This document shows positions 17,741 to 26,374 of a DNA stretch of 64,000 bases, piece after piece (the first letter of the stretch is position 1; each line of letters begins with the position of its first letter). The stretch comes from Murimonas intestini. Lineage in GTDB: Bacteria; Bacillota; Clostridia; Lachnospirales; Lachnospiraceae. The translations under genes and the position numbers were made by a program. The stretch lies in NCBI GenBank assembly GCA_003148945.1, contig QGGY01000007.1, positions 223,475 through 287,474 on the forward strand. The letters are read 5' to 3'. The notes under the pieces are model-generated. The model saw only the letters and a program-made list of their open reading frames with translations. It did no database searches and had not been told where the DNA came from.

Positions 17741-20005
17741 ATGGTGAAAAAATTTTTCGGAAACATGAGGTACAAATATAAATTATTGTTCAATCTTATA
17801 ATCGTTTTTTTTGTTCCCCTCATCTCTGCCAGTGTCTTTTTCCTCTCTAAGATCCAGGATGTGGAAAAAACAAATTACATAACTTCCTCCCAGCAGTTAT
17901 TCCAGCAGTCTTCTTACAATATGGGACTGATTTTTGAGGAGATACACAGGATCTCCACCCATCTGTTAAGCAACAAGGACCTGAAAGTCAAAAAACAGTC
18001 AATAACAACAACTGAAAAAATGGCTGTATGCTATGAAGTTGACAACTATATCCTCAACAGCAGCTACCTGACCGACATAGCTTTATATTCCCCGGCAGAA
18101 GATAAGCTCTACTTTTCCGCGGGCACAGCAAGCCCCTCACTTTATTTTGACCAGATATACCGGTATGCGAGTTTTGACAGCAGCGACTTTTATGAGCTGA
18201 CTGACAGGCTTTCCCAGCCGGAGGGGTTGCCGGAACAGCCCTGTGCCATACATGCTTCCAGCCAGTCTTTTGTCACTGTCTTTATCCCTTTGGCAAACTC
18301 CTACTTCAGTACTGCCATCTATACTATTCCGTCTGCAAATATCACACAGACAGAACAGGAGCTGCTTGAAGATTCACAGGATGTACTGGAAATCTACTAT
18401 AATGGAATGCTTATCCACAGCAGTGCAGCCTCTGGCGGGGACTTTTCCCCAAAAAAGTCTGTTTATGAACAGGACTACCAGGAGGCGCTTCAGTCATACA
18501 AGACAGGAGACCATCTGACCCTTGTCTATTCCGCGCCGGACTCTCTTGTCCAGATCGTGCTGGAACGGAACCTGGCGTCTCTGAACCAGTCAGTGAAAAA
18601 TATAAGCCTGCTCTATGTGATCCTTCTGGCAGCTTTCTCACTCATAGGCTGCGGGATCATCGTGCTGTTCTGGCGGGACAGCTACCGCCCCATAGCGGAG
18701 GTGCTGCACTACACCGGCTCAGAGCCTGAGCAGACAAAGATAAATGAATTTGACCGTGTTAAGAACACATTGATCACTATTAAAAATGAACAGGAGAAAT
18801 TAAATCAGAATCTCGAGACGTCCCTCCCTGCATACAGAAAGTCTCTGCTGACTGCACTGATCAAGGATGAATTTGATTCATTGGAGGAATTTAATGAGAA
18901 AGGAAAATTTGCTGACCTTTACCTGCACGGCCGCTATTTATTTATACTGGCCACATCGATCGTGGACTCCAGCCAGAACGGGCTGACGAAAAAAACAGCG
19001 ATCCTGGAAGAGATCCTCAGCTATAGTGAAGAACACATGCCCTGCGGGATCATCTGTTATGGATTTGTTGACAAAATGAATGAAAAGATAATTTACGTAG
19101 CCTGCTCTGACCGGGCCGAAGACGAGGAACTCCACAATAATCTGCTGGTCTTTTATAACAATCTCCACGAATACTTTGGGTTCGAACTGAATATGGGCTG
19201 CAGCAACCTCTGCGAAATGACGGCAGACCTGGGCAAATCCTATATGGAAGCTCTGACAGCCCTGGACTACAGGATCGTCTATGGATACGGCAAGATTATT
19301 TATTTCTCTCAAATCGGTGTTTCAGGCTATTCCCACAACTGGTACCCGGAAGAGATGACAAGGCAGTTTGAGATTGCTTTAAAAGCCAGAAATGACGAAA
19401 AGGTGCATATGGTGCTGGACCAGATCATGGAATACCTGCACAGCAATAATACACCCGTATATGTAGCTAAATATGTCTGCTATGATCTGATGCGCATCCT
19501 GGCGGACTCACTTGTGGTGGCCCAGTCCCTGCCTTACAAAAAGACCATCGGATATCACAATATTATGAATATTGCAAGGCTCACCTCTTTTGAGCAGATC
19601 ACAGAGATACTCCATCAAAATGTAAATTCCGTTCTCTCTGTCAGCATACGGGAACAAAATGAGACAGCAGACAGGGAACTGAAGCAGCAGCTGGAGCAAT
19701 ACATCAATCTTCACTATATGGACTGTAATTTCTCCATGACCTGCCTTGTAGATGAATTCCACGTATCGGAATCTACCATGCGCAAGACCTTTAAGTCTGT
19801 CATGAACATGACCTTCATCGAATATCTGGCTGAGAAGCGCATAGAGAAAGCAAAGGAATTGCTGACTTCCACGAAACTCCCTCTGAGCAGCGTGGCACAG
19901 CAGGTGGGATACCTGGACACCTCATCCTTCATCCGCAGGTTCAAGCAGAAAACAGGGATGCCTCCCGGTGAATACAGAATGCTGAATGCCCAGGAGGATG
20001 AGTGA
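17741..20005 (+). CDS. Membrane-bound AraC-family transcriptional regulator
   Basis: About 754 residues. A first membrane segment near residues 15-35 (LLFNLIIVFFVPLISASVFF) and a second near 290-310 (LLYVILLAAFSLIGCGIIVLF) enclose an extracytoplasmic sensor region. A long cytoplasmic linker then leads to a C-terminal AraC double HTH (FSMTCLVDEFHVSESTMRKTF; LSSVAQQVGYLDTSSFIRRF). There is no kinase or receiver domain, so sensing and DNA binding are in one chain. It is divergent from the importer/catabolic operon and most likely controls it. The ATG at 17741 follows GGGGCGGGG; the frame extends upstream to 17630 without a site. Confidence 0.9.
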   Translation: MVKKFFGNMRYKYKLLFNLIIVFFVPLISASVFFLSKIQDVEKTNYITSSQQLFQQSSYNMGLIFEEIHRISTHLLSNKDLKVKKQSITTTEKMAVCYEVDNYILNSSYLTDIALYSPAEDKLYFSAGTASPSLYFDQIYRYASFDSSDFYELTDRLSQPEGLPEQPCAIHASSQSFVTVFIPLANSYFSTAIYTIPSANITQTEQELLEDSQDVLEIYYNGMLIHSSAASGGDFSPKKSVYEQDYQEALQSYKTGDHLTLVYSAPDSLVQIVLERNLASLNQSVKNISLLYVILLAAFSLIGCGIIVLFWRDSYRPIAEVLHYTGSEPEQTKINEFDRVKNTLITIKNEQEKLNQNLETSLPAYRKSLLTALIKDEFDSLEEFNEKGKFADLYLHGRYLFILATSIVDSSQNGLTKKTAILEEILSYSEEHMPCGIICYGFVDKMNEKIIYVACSDRAEDEELHNNLLVFYNNLHEYFGFELNMGCSNLCEMTADLGKSYMEALTALDYRIVYGYGKIIYFSQIGVSGYSHNWYPEEMTRQFEIALKARNDEKVHMVLDQIMEYLHSNNTPVYVAKYVCYDLMRILADSLVVAQSLPYKKTIGYHNIMNIARLTSFEQITEILHQNVNSVLSVSIREQNETADRELKQQLEQYINLHYMDCNFSMTCLVDEFHVSESTMRKTFKSVMNMTFIEYLAEKRIEKAKELLTSTKLPLSSVAQQVGYLDTSSFIRRFKQKTGMPPGEYRMLNAQEDE

Positions 20006-20048
20006 GCCGGAAATGAATGAGCAGAGTATCTGATATAATTACAGCTAA

Positions 20049-20090
20049 AATGCTGCCCTCCGGAATACATTGTTTCCGGAGGGCAGCATT
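20049..20090. terminator. Bidirectional terminator
   Basis: A perfect 17-bp stem (20049-20065 with 20074-20090) with an 8-base loop lies between the convergent AraC-type gene and the M13 peptidase gene. T-rich tails are short (TTAAATTT on plus), so strength is uncertain. Confidence 0.75.
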
Positions 20091-20111
20091 AAATTTACCT
20101 GGCCTTTTCTT

Positions 20112-22544
20112 TTACCATATATTGATTCTTTCATCTGCGGGCACATACATTCCATCGCCCTCACTGATACCATAAGTATCATAGAATTCCTGGAAATTAG
20201 ACAGTACCCTGTTTACTCTAAGATTAGACGAGCTGTGCTCATCTGCATACGCAAGAGCTTCTGATCTCTCCCTGGTAGTAGATTTTTCCCAGGACCTGGC
20301 ATAAGCCTGGAAGAATTTATCATAATCAGGGTTTTCTGATTTTTTAAGCACCTCAAGGGCACATGCTACTCCGCCGATATCTGCAATATTTTCACCGAGT
20401 GTATTTTTTCCGCTGATCTCAATTCCAGGAGCAGACTCCCAGCCGTCATAAAATGCCTCCGCCTTTCTGCAGAGCTCTTCAAATTTTGCATAGTCCTCAT
20501 CAGTCCACCATTGGCGCTCTTTTCCGTCTTTGTCATACCTGGCGCCATTATTGTCAAACGCATGGGTGATCTCATGGGCTATAACTGTACCTATACCTCC
20601 CAGATTCTCTTCCAGGGATGCATTCACATCATAGTTGGGGGCCTGCAGGATGGCCGCCGGGAAACACATGGTATTAGAAAATTGATCATAATACGCATTT
20701 ACCATAGTGAGAGGCATGGCTATTTTTTCTCCCCTGTTATTCTGTCCGTCTTTTCTCTCCTCCTCCATCTTTGCCAGAGTGATCTTGGAAATTTCCACCT
20801 GATTCTGGAAAAAGTTATCTGTCAGTTTCAGATCACTTAAAGTATCCTCCCACTCATCGGGATAACCGATCAGAAAATTCATACTCTCCAGTTTTTCGAT
20901 TGCATTTTTCTTAGTTTCCTCACCCATCCAGTCAAGCTTCTGGATCCTTTCCTTGTATACTTCAATGAATCCCTCTATCATTTCTTCTACATTCTGTTTT
21001 GCCTCAGGCGAAAAATGTTTTTCCACATACAGCCTGTCTATATATTCTCCAAGGGAATTTTCTACAAGGGCGCAGGCTATCTCTTCCGGAGTGCTGGTAT
21101 CTTCTGCCTGGCCGATCGTTGCTTCATTATATTTATTATACGCCTGTCTGAAATCATCACTTAGATTCAGGTACTGCGCTGACAGAAGATTCAGCTTTAC
21201 AGCTGTCTTTATACCCGGCAGATACTCTCCGCCTTCCAGAAGCCGGCAGTATCCCTCGAATTCAGCAGGGCTCATAATGTTGATCTCTTCTGGCAGTTTC
21301 CCATCATTTCCTCTGATCACAGCTTCCACATCCACATGGGGCATCATCTGCTTTAGTTCCTCAGGGGACACTATTTTATTCATTTTTTCTGTATCCAGAT
21401 AATCCTCCGGCTCGGGAACATTTTCATAATAGGCATTCAGAAACTTAAGATACTCTTCTAAATGCCGTTCAGCTTCTTCCTGAGTCTCACCGCCCAGCTT
21501 CAGCAGCGTAGCATAGAGTTCCATTAAAGCATCATAGTCCTTCCCTGATTTTGATTCCAGCTCTTCTTTCTGCAGAAGAGGCTGTATGGGACTCATAACT
21601 GTAGCCACACTCTTCTTAGGATCCCTGAAATCTGTCATCCTCACAAAACCGAACATACCGCCGCTGGCGATCTCTTCTGCTGAAAGGACCTGAGAATCTG
21701 AAAGCTCCTCCACATTTCCTGCTGCGTCAATGGCGTCCAGGTACTTTCTTATGGGCTCTGCACCCAGTTTATTTCTTGTCTCAAAATCTGCTGCACTCTG
21801 ATAAAAGGTCTTTATTTTCTGCTCCATGCTCCCTTCTTCATATCCGGAACCCTCTGCAATGCCTTTGATAATTTCGTTCACCTGATCCTGCACTTTTTTA
21901 CTCAGGTCATAGGTGCCGCCTGCATCTGTCTCCCCTGAAGGAATCTCTTTATTATCCAGGTTATCTTTATTTACGGTATTGTAAAAATCATCTTTCAGGT
22001 TGTTACCGAAGAGTGCATATATCCTTCTGACAATATGCTCTATTTCAGTGCTGCCCATCTCTTCTTCGGGATTCAGCTTTCCGTCTTCTGTACTCGTGAG
22101 GACACCGCCCCTCAGCAGATTTTCCACTTCACTTTTCGCATCCTTGGGTATATCTGAATAACCGGCGCCAGCATCACTGATCCTGGCATTATTGCCCTTA
22201 GGCTCAGGAAGGATGCCAAAGGCGCGGCTTATCATGACAAGGGCCTGTATACGGTTTATATTCTGATTCTCTGTCCCCTCATAGCCTTTTAATAATTCTT
22301 CTTTTGTAACAGATGGATTGTAGTCATCTGCTGCTTTTGCAAGATACTCCGCAGCCTCTTCAATAGTCATTGGCTGTATTTTTCTGCTGTTTTCCTCTTC
22401 CTGCGCCCCCGCATCTTCTATCTGCTCAGCTCCATCTATCTGGCTGTCCGTGGCCTGTACCGCTGTGCTGCTTCCTGATAATACAAGTGACACTGCTGCT
22501 GCTATTGCCGCAAATCGCGCTAAATTTTTTTTCTTCAAAATCAT
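20112..22544 (-). CDS. M13 (neprilysin-like) zinc metallopeptidase with SLH-like N-terminus
   Basis: About 810 residues. A signal peptide (LARFAAIAAAVSLVLSGSSTAVQA) is followed near residues 70-180 by S-layer-homology-like repeats (INRIQALVMISRAFGIL, AGYSDIP, GVLTSTEDGKLNPEEEM). The M13 domain follows, with HEITH zinc ligands in VIAHEITHAFD, the third ligand Glu in GENIADIGG, and NAYY of the substrate site. M13 enzymes cut short peptides; the SLH part would keep it on the cell surface. The ATG at 22544 follows AAAGGAG. An 11-bp tandem repeat before its promoter suggests control by the adjacent two-component system. Confidence 0.88.
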   Translation of the reverse strand: MILKKKNLARFAAIAAAVSLVLSGSSTAVQATDSQIDGAEQIEDAGAQEEENSRKIQPMTIEEAAEYLAKAADDYNPSVTKEELLKGYEGTENQNINRIQALVMISRAFGILPEPKGNNARISDAGAGYSDIPKDAKSEVENLLRGGVLTSTEDGKLNPEEEMGSTEIEHIVRRIYALFGNNLKDDFYNTVNKDNLDNKEIPSGETDAGGTYDLSKKVQDQVNEIIKGIAEGSGYEEGSMEQKIKTFYQSAADFETRNKLGAEPIRKYLDAIDAAGNVEELSDSQVLSAEEIASGGMFGFVRMTDFRDPKKSVATVMSPIQPLLQKEELESKSGKDYDALMELYATLLKLGGETQEEAERHLEEYLKFLNAYYENVPEPEDYLDTEKMNKIVSPEELKQMMPHVDVEAVIRGNDGKLPEEINIMSPAEFEGYCRLLEGGEYLPGIKTAVKLNLLSAQYLNLSDDFRQAYNKYNEATIGQAEDTSTPEEIACALVENSLGEYIDRLYVEKHFSPEAKQNVEEMIEGFIEVYKERIQKLDWMGEETKKNAIEKLESMNFLIGYPDEWEDTLSDLKLTDNFFQNQVEISKITLAKMEEERKDGQNNRGEKIAMPLTMVNAYYDQFSNTMCFPAAILQAPNYDVNASLEENLGGIGTVIAHEITHAFDNNGARYDKDGKERQWWTDEDYAKFEELCRKAEAFYDGWESAPGIEISGKNTLGENIADIGGVACALEVLKKSENPDYDKFFQAYARSWEKSTTRERSEALAYADEHSSSNLRVNRVLSNFQEFYDTYGISEGDGMYVPADERINIW

Positions 22545-22614
22545 CTTCTCCTTTACCTGTCTATTTTTTATTATATTCCTAACCAAATTGATTACGGTAT
22601 TTGTTTACGTGCCT

Positions 22615-22648
22615 ATCATAACAAACAGAAAGTTAGAAGAAAGTTAGA
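22615..22648 (-). promoter_or_regulatory. OmpR-type operator and promoter of the M13 peptidase gene
   Basis: Minus strand: TCTAACTTTCT is repeated exactly in tandem (22648-22638 and 22637-22627). Six bases later comes TATGAT (22620-22615), a good -10. The repeat covers the -35 position. Eleven-base direct repeats at -35 are the usual binding pattern of OmpR-family activators, and such a regulator is encoded at 23821-24510. Confidence 0.6.
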
Positions 22649-22669
22649 TTTTGAAGCTTTCAAAATTTT

Positions 22670-23824
22670 TTATTTTTCTGTTCCGGCAGTATTTACCGGA
22701 AGCTGTACCTCTACTGTAGTTCCTGCATCAGGCTCACTCTCAATCCGAATATCGCCCCTGCATCTTTCGACAATGAGTTTTACTATGGACATCCCCAGCC
22801 CGCTCCCCTGTATCTGCTGGGAACGGGACTTATCTGCCCTGTAGAACGGATCAAATACATATTTAATATCCTCAGGCTCCATTCCCACACCAGTATCTTT
22901 TATCTGAACAGTCACGGTCTGGTCTTTCTGTTCAGCCTTAACATATATCTCTCCGCCCTCTTTATTATATTTAATTGCATTTTCAATAATATTATAAAAC
23001 ATCCTGTACAGCAGCGTCTGACTTCCAATAATACTGGAATCACCGCACTGCATATATATGGAGACCTTTTTTTCCTCCGCCTTCCCCGCCAGCTGCTGAA
23101 CGGCCGTCTCCAGAAGTTCCCCAAGTGAATTTGATTCAAACTCCTCCGCCAAACCTTCATCTGCCAGAAACATAAGGCTGTTCACGGTATTTATCAAACG
23201 GTCAAGGCTCTGCTCCATACCGTCTGTGACCTCCTCGTAATCTTCCAGTGAAGGCTCATCATCTATCTTTAATACCTGCAGCCCTGTCTTCATGACTGCC
23301 AGAGGCGTTTTTAACTCATGGGCTGCATTGGCTGCAAATCTCTTCTGGACCAGAAAGGATTCCTCCAGCCTGTCCATCATGCTGTTAAAGGATCTGGTCA
23401 GCTGGTCGATCTCTTCTGTTGACGGCACTTTCTCCAGCCTTTTATGCAGATGCTTCTCATCAATGATGCGTATAGAGTCTGTCAGCCGGTACAGCGGCCT
23501 CAGCATTTTTCCGGTTATCCAGTATACGATCAGAAGTGAAACCGCTATTGTAACAAACATGACAACCAGCCCCTGAACTGAAAAGGAGATCATCATATCT
23601 GCAAAGGTAACTTTATCCTCCTCAATCAATTCCGGGTCATAAATTGCCTCCGATGCAGCGATTTCCGGCAGCAGCTCTATAGACTCACCTTCATAGTCCT
23701 GCAGTAAGCCATAATAATTGTTGGCAGAGTAAATAGAATTTACAGTCAGTATGATGCTGACCGCCACCAGCAGGATCCCCACCACAAGAGTGATCTGAAA
23801 CTGCAGAGTCCTTATTTTTTTCAT
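22670..23824 (-). CDS. Sensor histidine kinase (OmpR-type partner)
   Basis: 384 residues. Two membrane segments (near 10-30 and 80-105) flank a short external loop. A HAMP linker follows, then HisKA with the phosphorylated His in ANAAHELKTPLAVM, N-box IIENAIKYN, and G-boxes DTGVGM and GSGLGMSIVKL. Its ATG overlaps the response regulator stop (ATGA), so the pair is translationally coupled. It precedes the M13 peptidase gene. The small sensor loop gives no clue to the signal; cell-envelope stress is a guess. Confidence 0.93.
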   Translation of the reverse strand: MKKIRTLQFQITLVVGILLVAVSIILTVNSIYSANNYYGLLQDYEGESIELLPEIAASEAIYDPELIEEDKVTFADMMISFSVQGLVVMFVTIAVSLLIVYWITGKMLRPLYRLTDSIRIIDEKHLHKRLEKVPSTEEIDQLTRSFNSMMDRLEESFLVQKRFAANAAHELKTPLAVMKTGLQVLKIDDEPSLEDYEEVTDGMEQSLDRLINTVNSLMFLADEGLAEEFESNSLGELLETAVQQLAGKAEEKKVSIYMQCGDSSIIGSQTLLYRMFYNIIENAIKYNKEGGEIYVKAEQKDQTVTVQIKDTGVGMEPEDIKYVFDPFYRADKSRSQQIQGSGLGMSIVKLIVERCRGDIRIESEPDAGTTVEVQLPVNTAGTEK

Positions 23825-24510
23825 TCCTTCTCCTCCTGCACTTCCGATATCTTATAACCCAGTCCCCGCTGGTTAACAATATATCTCCCGGCCCCGCCTG
23901 CCCCATCCAGCTTCTTTTTTAATGAATGGATGTGGAATTTAAATGAATTTGAAAATAAGTCTGCGTCACTGTCCCACACATGTTCAATCAATTCCTCTGT
24001 ACTGACCACATTCCCCATATGGTTCAGCAGATATTCCAGCAGAGCATATTCCTTTTTCGTCAGCGCCACTTCTTCATCCTTCACATATACTGCTTTTGCC
24101 GCAGTATCCAGAGTCAGGCTGCCGCAGCGCAGCTTCACGTCCCTGACCCTGAATTCTCTTCTGAGCAGGCTCCTGATGCGGGCTTCCAGCTCTGCAAAGT
24201 CAAATGGTTTTGTCAGATAATCATTGCACCCCAGGTCCAGGCCGGCGATCTTATCCTCTACTGCATTCCTGGCGGACAGGACAAGTATCCTGAACTCTCC
24301 GTTTTTCTTTCTGATAGTTTCAAGGACTTCCATTCCATCCTTTTTAGGCAGGTTCAGATCCAGGATCATCAGATCATAATCATTGATTTCGTACATATCC
24401 ATAGCCTCTTCCCCGTCATATGCACAGTCAACTGCATATCCCAGCTTCCGCAGGCCCTTTGCCAAAAATTTAGAAAGCATAACCTCATCTTCCACTAATA
24501 AAAGCTTCAT
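23821..24510 (-). CDS. OmpR-family response regulator
   Basis: About 229 residues: a receiver with the phospho-Asp in LMILDLNLPKKDG and Lys in YLTKPFD, then a winged helix (LTKKEYALLEYLLNHMGNVVSTEELIEHVW, ending RGLGYKI). The ATG at 24510 has AAAGGAG eight bases upstream. It overlaps the kinase gene by four bases. Its likely target is the M13 gene promoter, which carries an 11-bp tandem repeat. Confidence 0.95.
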   Translation of the reverse strand: MKLLLVEDEVMLSKFLAKGLRKLGYAVDCAYDGEEAMDMYEINDYDLMILDLNLPKKDGMEVLETIRKKNGEFRILVLSARNAVEDKIAGLDLGCNDYLTKPFDFAELEARIRSLLRREFRVRDVKLRCGSLTLDTAAKAVYVKDEEVALTKKEYALLEYLLNHMGNVVSTEELIEHVWDSDADLFSNSFKFHIHSLKKKLDGAGGAGRYIVNQRGLGYKISEVQEEKE

Positions 24511-24540
24511 GTCTCCTGCTCCTTTCCCCATATGCATATG

Positions 24541-25140
24541 TCATTCAAGCTGCTCCAGTTCTTCCATCATGGCATGCCTTCTGCCATATCTGGCCTTCCA
24601 GTCCTGCACGATCATATCCACCCGTTCTTCTCCGCCCGGATAGCTCTTCATCTTCTTTAAATATTCCACCAGATGCCTGTATGTATTCCTGTCTGTGGCC
24701 GGCTCAGACCTCATCACTACATATTCCTCATACATCTGAAGGATCCGGGCGGGATAGTGTTCCCTCAGGAGAGGCTCATATCTGTCCAGCTGGCATATAA
24801 TACCTGAATGACGCAGTCCGTCCAGAATGCGTTCATACAAACCTTCCTCCGCATAATAAATGTAATTAGCCGAGTCATAAGGCGCACCGGCAAAGAGCTC
24901 TTCTCTTATTGCCTCCCACTCTGCCTCCTGTGATATGCTCTTTAATTCCCTGTACAGCTCCAGCTCCGGCCTGTGATGCAGCACATAATCAGTAAGCTCC
25001 CCCTTGTACTCTGCTTCTTCCCCGGACAGCCTGTACAGCTCTATCAGCCTTCGGCTGCATCTTGCCCATATCACAGGATAATCCCTGTTTTTGTCTCTGT
25101 ATTCCTTCAGACACCTAATCTCTTCATCCATCTCCATCAT
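24541..25140 (-). pseudogene. Probable remnant of a SWIM zinc-finger protein
   Basis: About 200 residues, mostly helical. The end (HLVEYLKKMKSYPGGEERVDMIVQDWKARYGRRHAMMEEL) resembles what I recall of the C-terminus of long SWIM zinc-finger proteins, but no Cys/His SWIM motif is present. A TGA lies directly upstream of the frame. Either the gene is a truncated leftover or it is a short independent protein. It is 30 bases upstream of the response regulator gene on the same strand. The resemblance is from memory and needs a profile search. Confidence 0.45.
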
Positions 25141-25264
25141 CTGCAATCAGTCACTTTTCTTGTATTCAGCCGTCTCTTGAGCATGCTTGAAAAATGCTCC
25201 AGCATGCAGGTGTATCGGGCTTAGTTTCATTCTAACGGGTGAATCCATTGGTGTCAATCACTAC

Positions 25265-25313
25265 TAAAAACAGAGAGTATGGACACCCTTGTGCCCTATA
25301 CTCTCTGTTTTTA
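25265..25313 (-). terminator. Terminator of the GH106-like operon
   Basis: A perfect 16-bp stem (25265-25280 with 25298-25313) with A/T ends (TAAAAA...TTTTTA) can terminate on either strand. It lies 45 bases after the end of the minus-strand zinc dehydrogenase gene. Confidence 0.85.
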
Positions 25314-25357
25314 TATACGCCTGAAGTCCTCAGATACTTCCTGATGATATATCATTT

Positions 25358-26371
25358 TCACATGACAACATTTACTTTCATATAGTTCCCCGGATTTTTT
25401 TCAATATCTCTTATAGCCTCCGGAGCCTCCTGCAGGCTGATGACTTTTGTCAGTATTTTCCCCGCGTCAACTTTGCCTGTATGTATCAGTTCAATAGCTT
25501 CCTCAAATTCATTTGCACTTGTCCTCGCCCCCAGGATATCCACTTCTTTCTTTGTAATCGTCCCGGTCATGAGCGGTGTTTCGTTTTTCGGCCATCCGGT
25601 GAATGTAATACGCCCGGCATTTGCCGCTATATCAAGAGACATCTGTATAGCTGCATTGGCTCCGGAGCATTCCATGACAAGCTCTGCCATCCTTCCGTCT
25701 GTATACCCGGCTGTCTTTGCTGCCACATCTTCTTTTCCTGACTGGATCGTGTATCTGACACCAAGACGCCTTGCCTCCTCCAGCCTTTCTTCCACTAAGT
25801 CAATCATAATAGGCTCTGCGCCGTAAGCCAGCGCCCCCATTGCCGCCAGTATTCCTATTGGGCCTGCACCGATAATTGCCACGTGCTCTCCTTTTTTGAG
25901 TCTGCCCCTGTGTATTCCGTGAAGAGCAATGGTCAGCGGCTCCGCAATCGGGGCCAGTTCCCAGGGCATATCATCAGGAAGCTTCCAAAGCATATCTGCA
26001 GGATGTGTAAAATACTCTGACATCCCCCCGTCCACATGGACTCCCAGCACTTTCAGGTCCTCACAGCAGTTTGTCCTGCCCAGGGAACAAGGATAGCAGG
26101 CGCCGCAGTACATATAAGGATCCACGATCACATGATCCCCTGCCTTTAAGCCTTTTTTATTTTCAGGGATGGATATGATCTCCCCCGCTATTTCATGTCC
26201 AATGATCCTGGGATATGTAACAAGAGGGTTAGTTCCCCTGAATGCCCCTATGTCGCTGCCGCATATGCCGGCAGACCTGACTTTTATCAGTGCCTCCCCC
26301 TGCCCCGGCGCTGGCTTCTCTGTATTTACACACGTTACATCCCATGGCTTTTCATATTTAATTGCTAACAT
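25358..26371 (-). CDS. Zinc-dependent medium-chain dehydrogenase
   Basis: 337 residues. Catalytic zinc ligands are in AGICGSDIG and IGHEIAG. The structural-zinc loop CGACYPC...NCC and NAD site IIGAGPIGILA are present. It resembles sugar-alcohol or sugar-acid dehydrogenases of the RspB/IdnD kind and shares general layout with the protein at 5276-6289, but the sequences differ along their length. It is the last gene of an operon with an importer and a GH106-like hydrolase, so it probably oxidises the released monosaccharide or its acid. The substrate is not readable. Confidence 0.87.
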   Translation of the reverse strand: MLAIKYEKPWDVTCVNTEKPAPGQGEALIKVRSAGICGSDIGAFRGTNPLVTYPRIIGHEIAGEIISIPENKKGLKAGDHVIVDPYMYCGACYPCSLGRTNCCEDLKVLGVHVDGGMSEYFTHPADMLWKLPDDMPWELAPIAEPLTIALHGIHRGRLKKGEHVAIIGAGPIGILAAMGALAYGAEPIMIDLVEERLEEARRLGVRYTIQSGKEDVAAKTAGYTDGRMAELVMECSGANAAIQMSLDIAANAGRITFTGWPKNETPLMTGTITKKEVDILGARTSANEFEEAIELIHTGKVDAGKILTKVISLQEAPEAIRDIEKNPGNYMKVNVVM

Positions 26372-26374
26372 TTC

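Noticed and set aside
18938-19312. Long minus-strand ORF inside the AraC-type gene
   Set aside because: Shadow of a gene with clear domains on the plus strand; no ribosome site and no known family.
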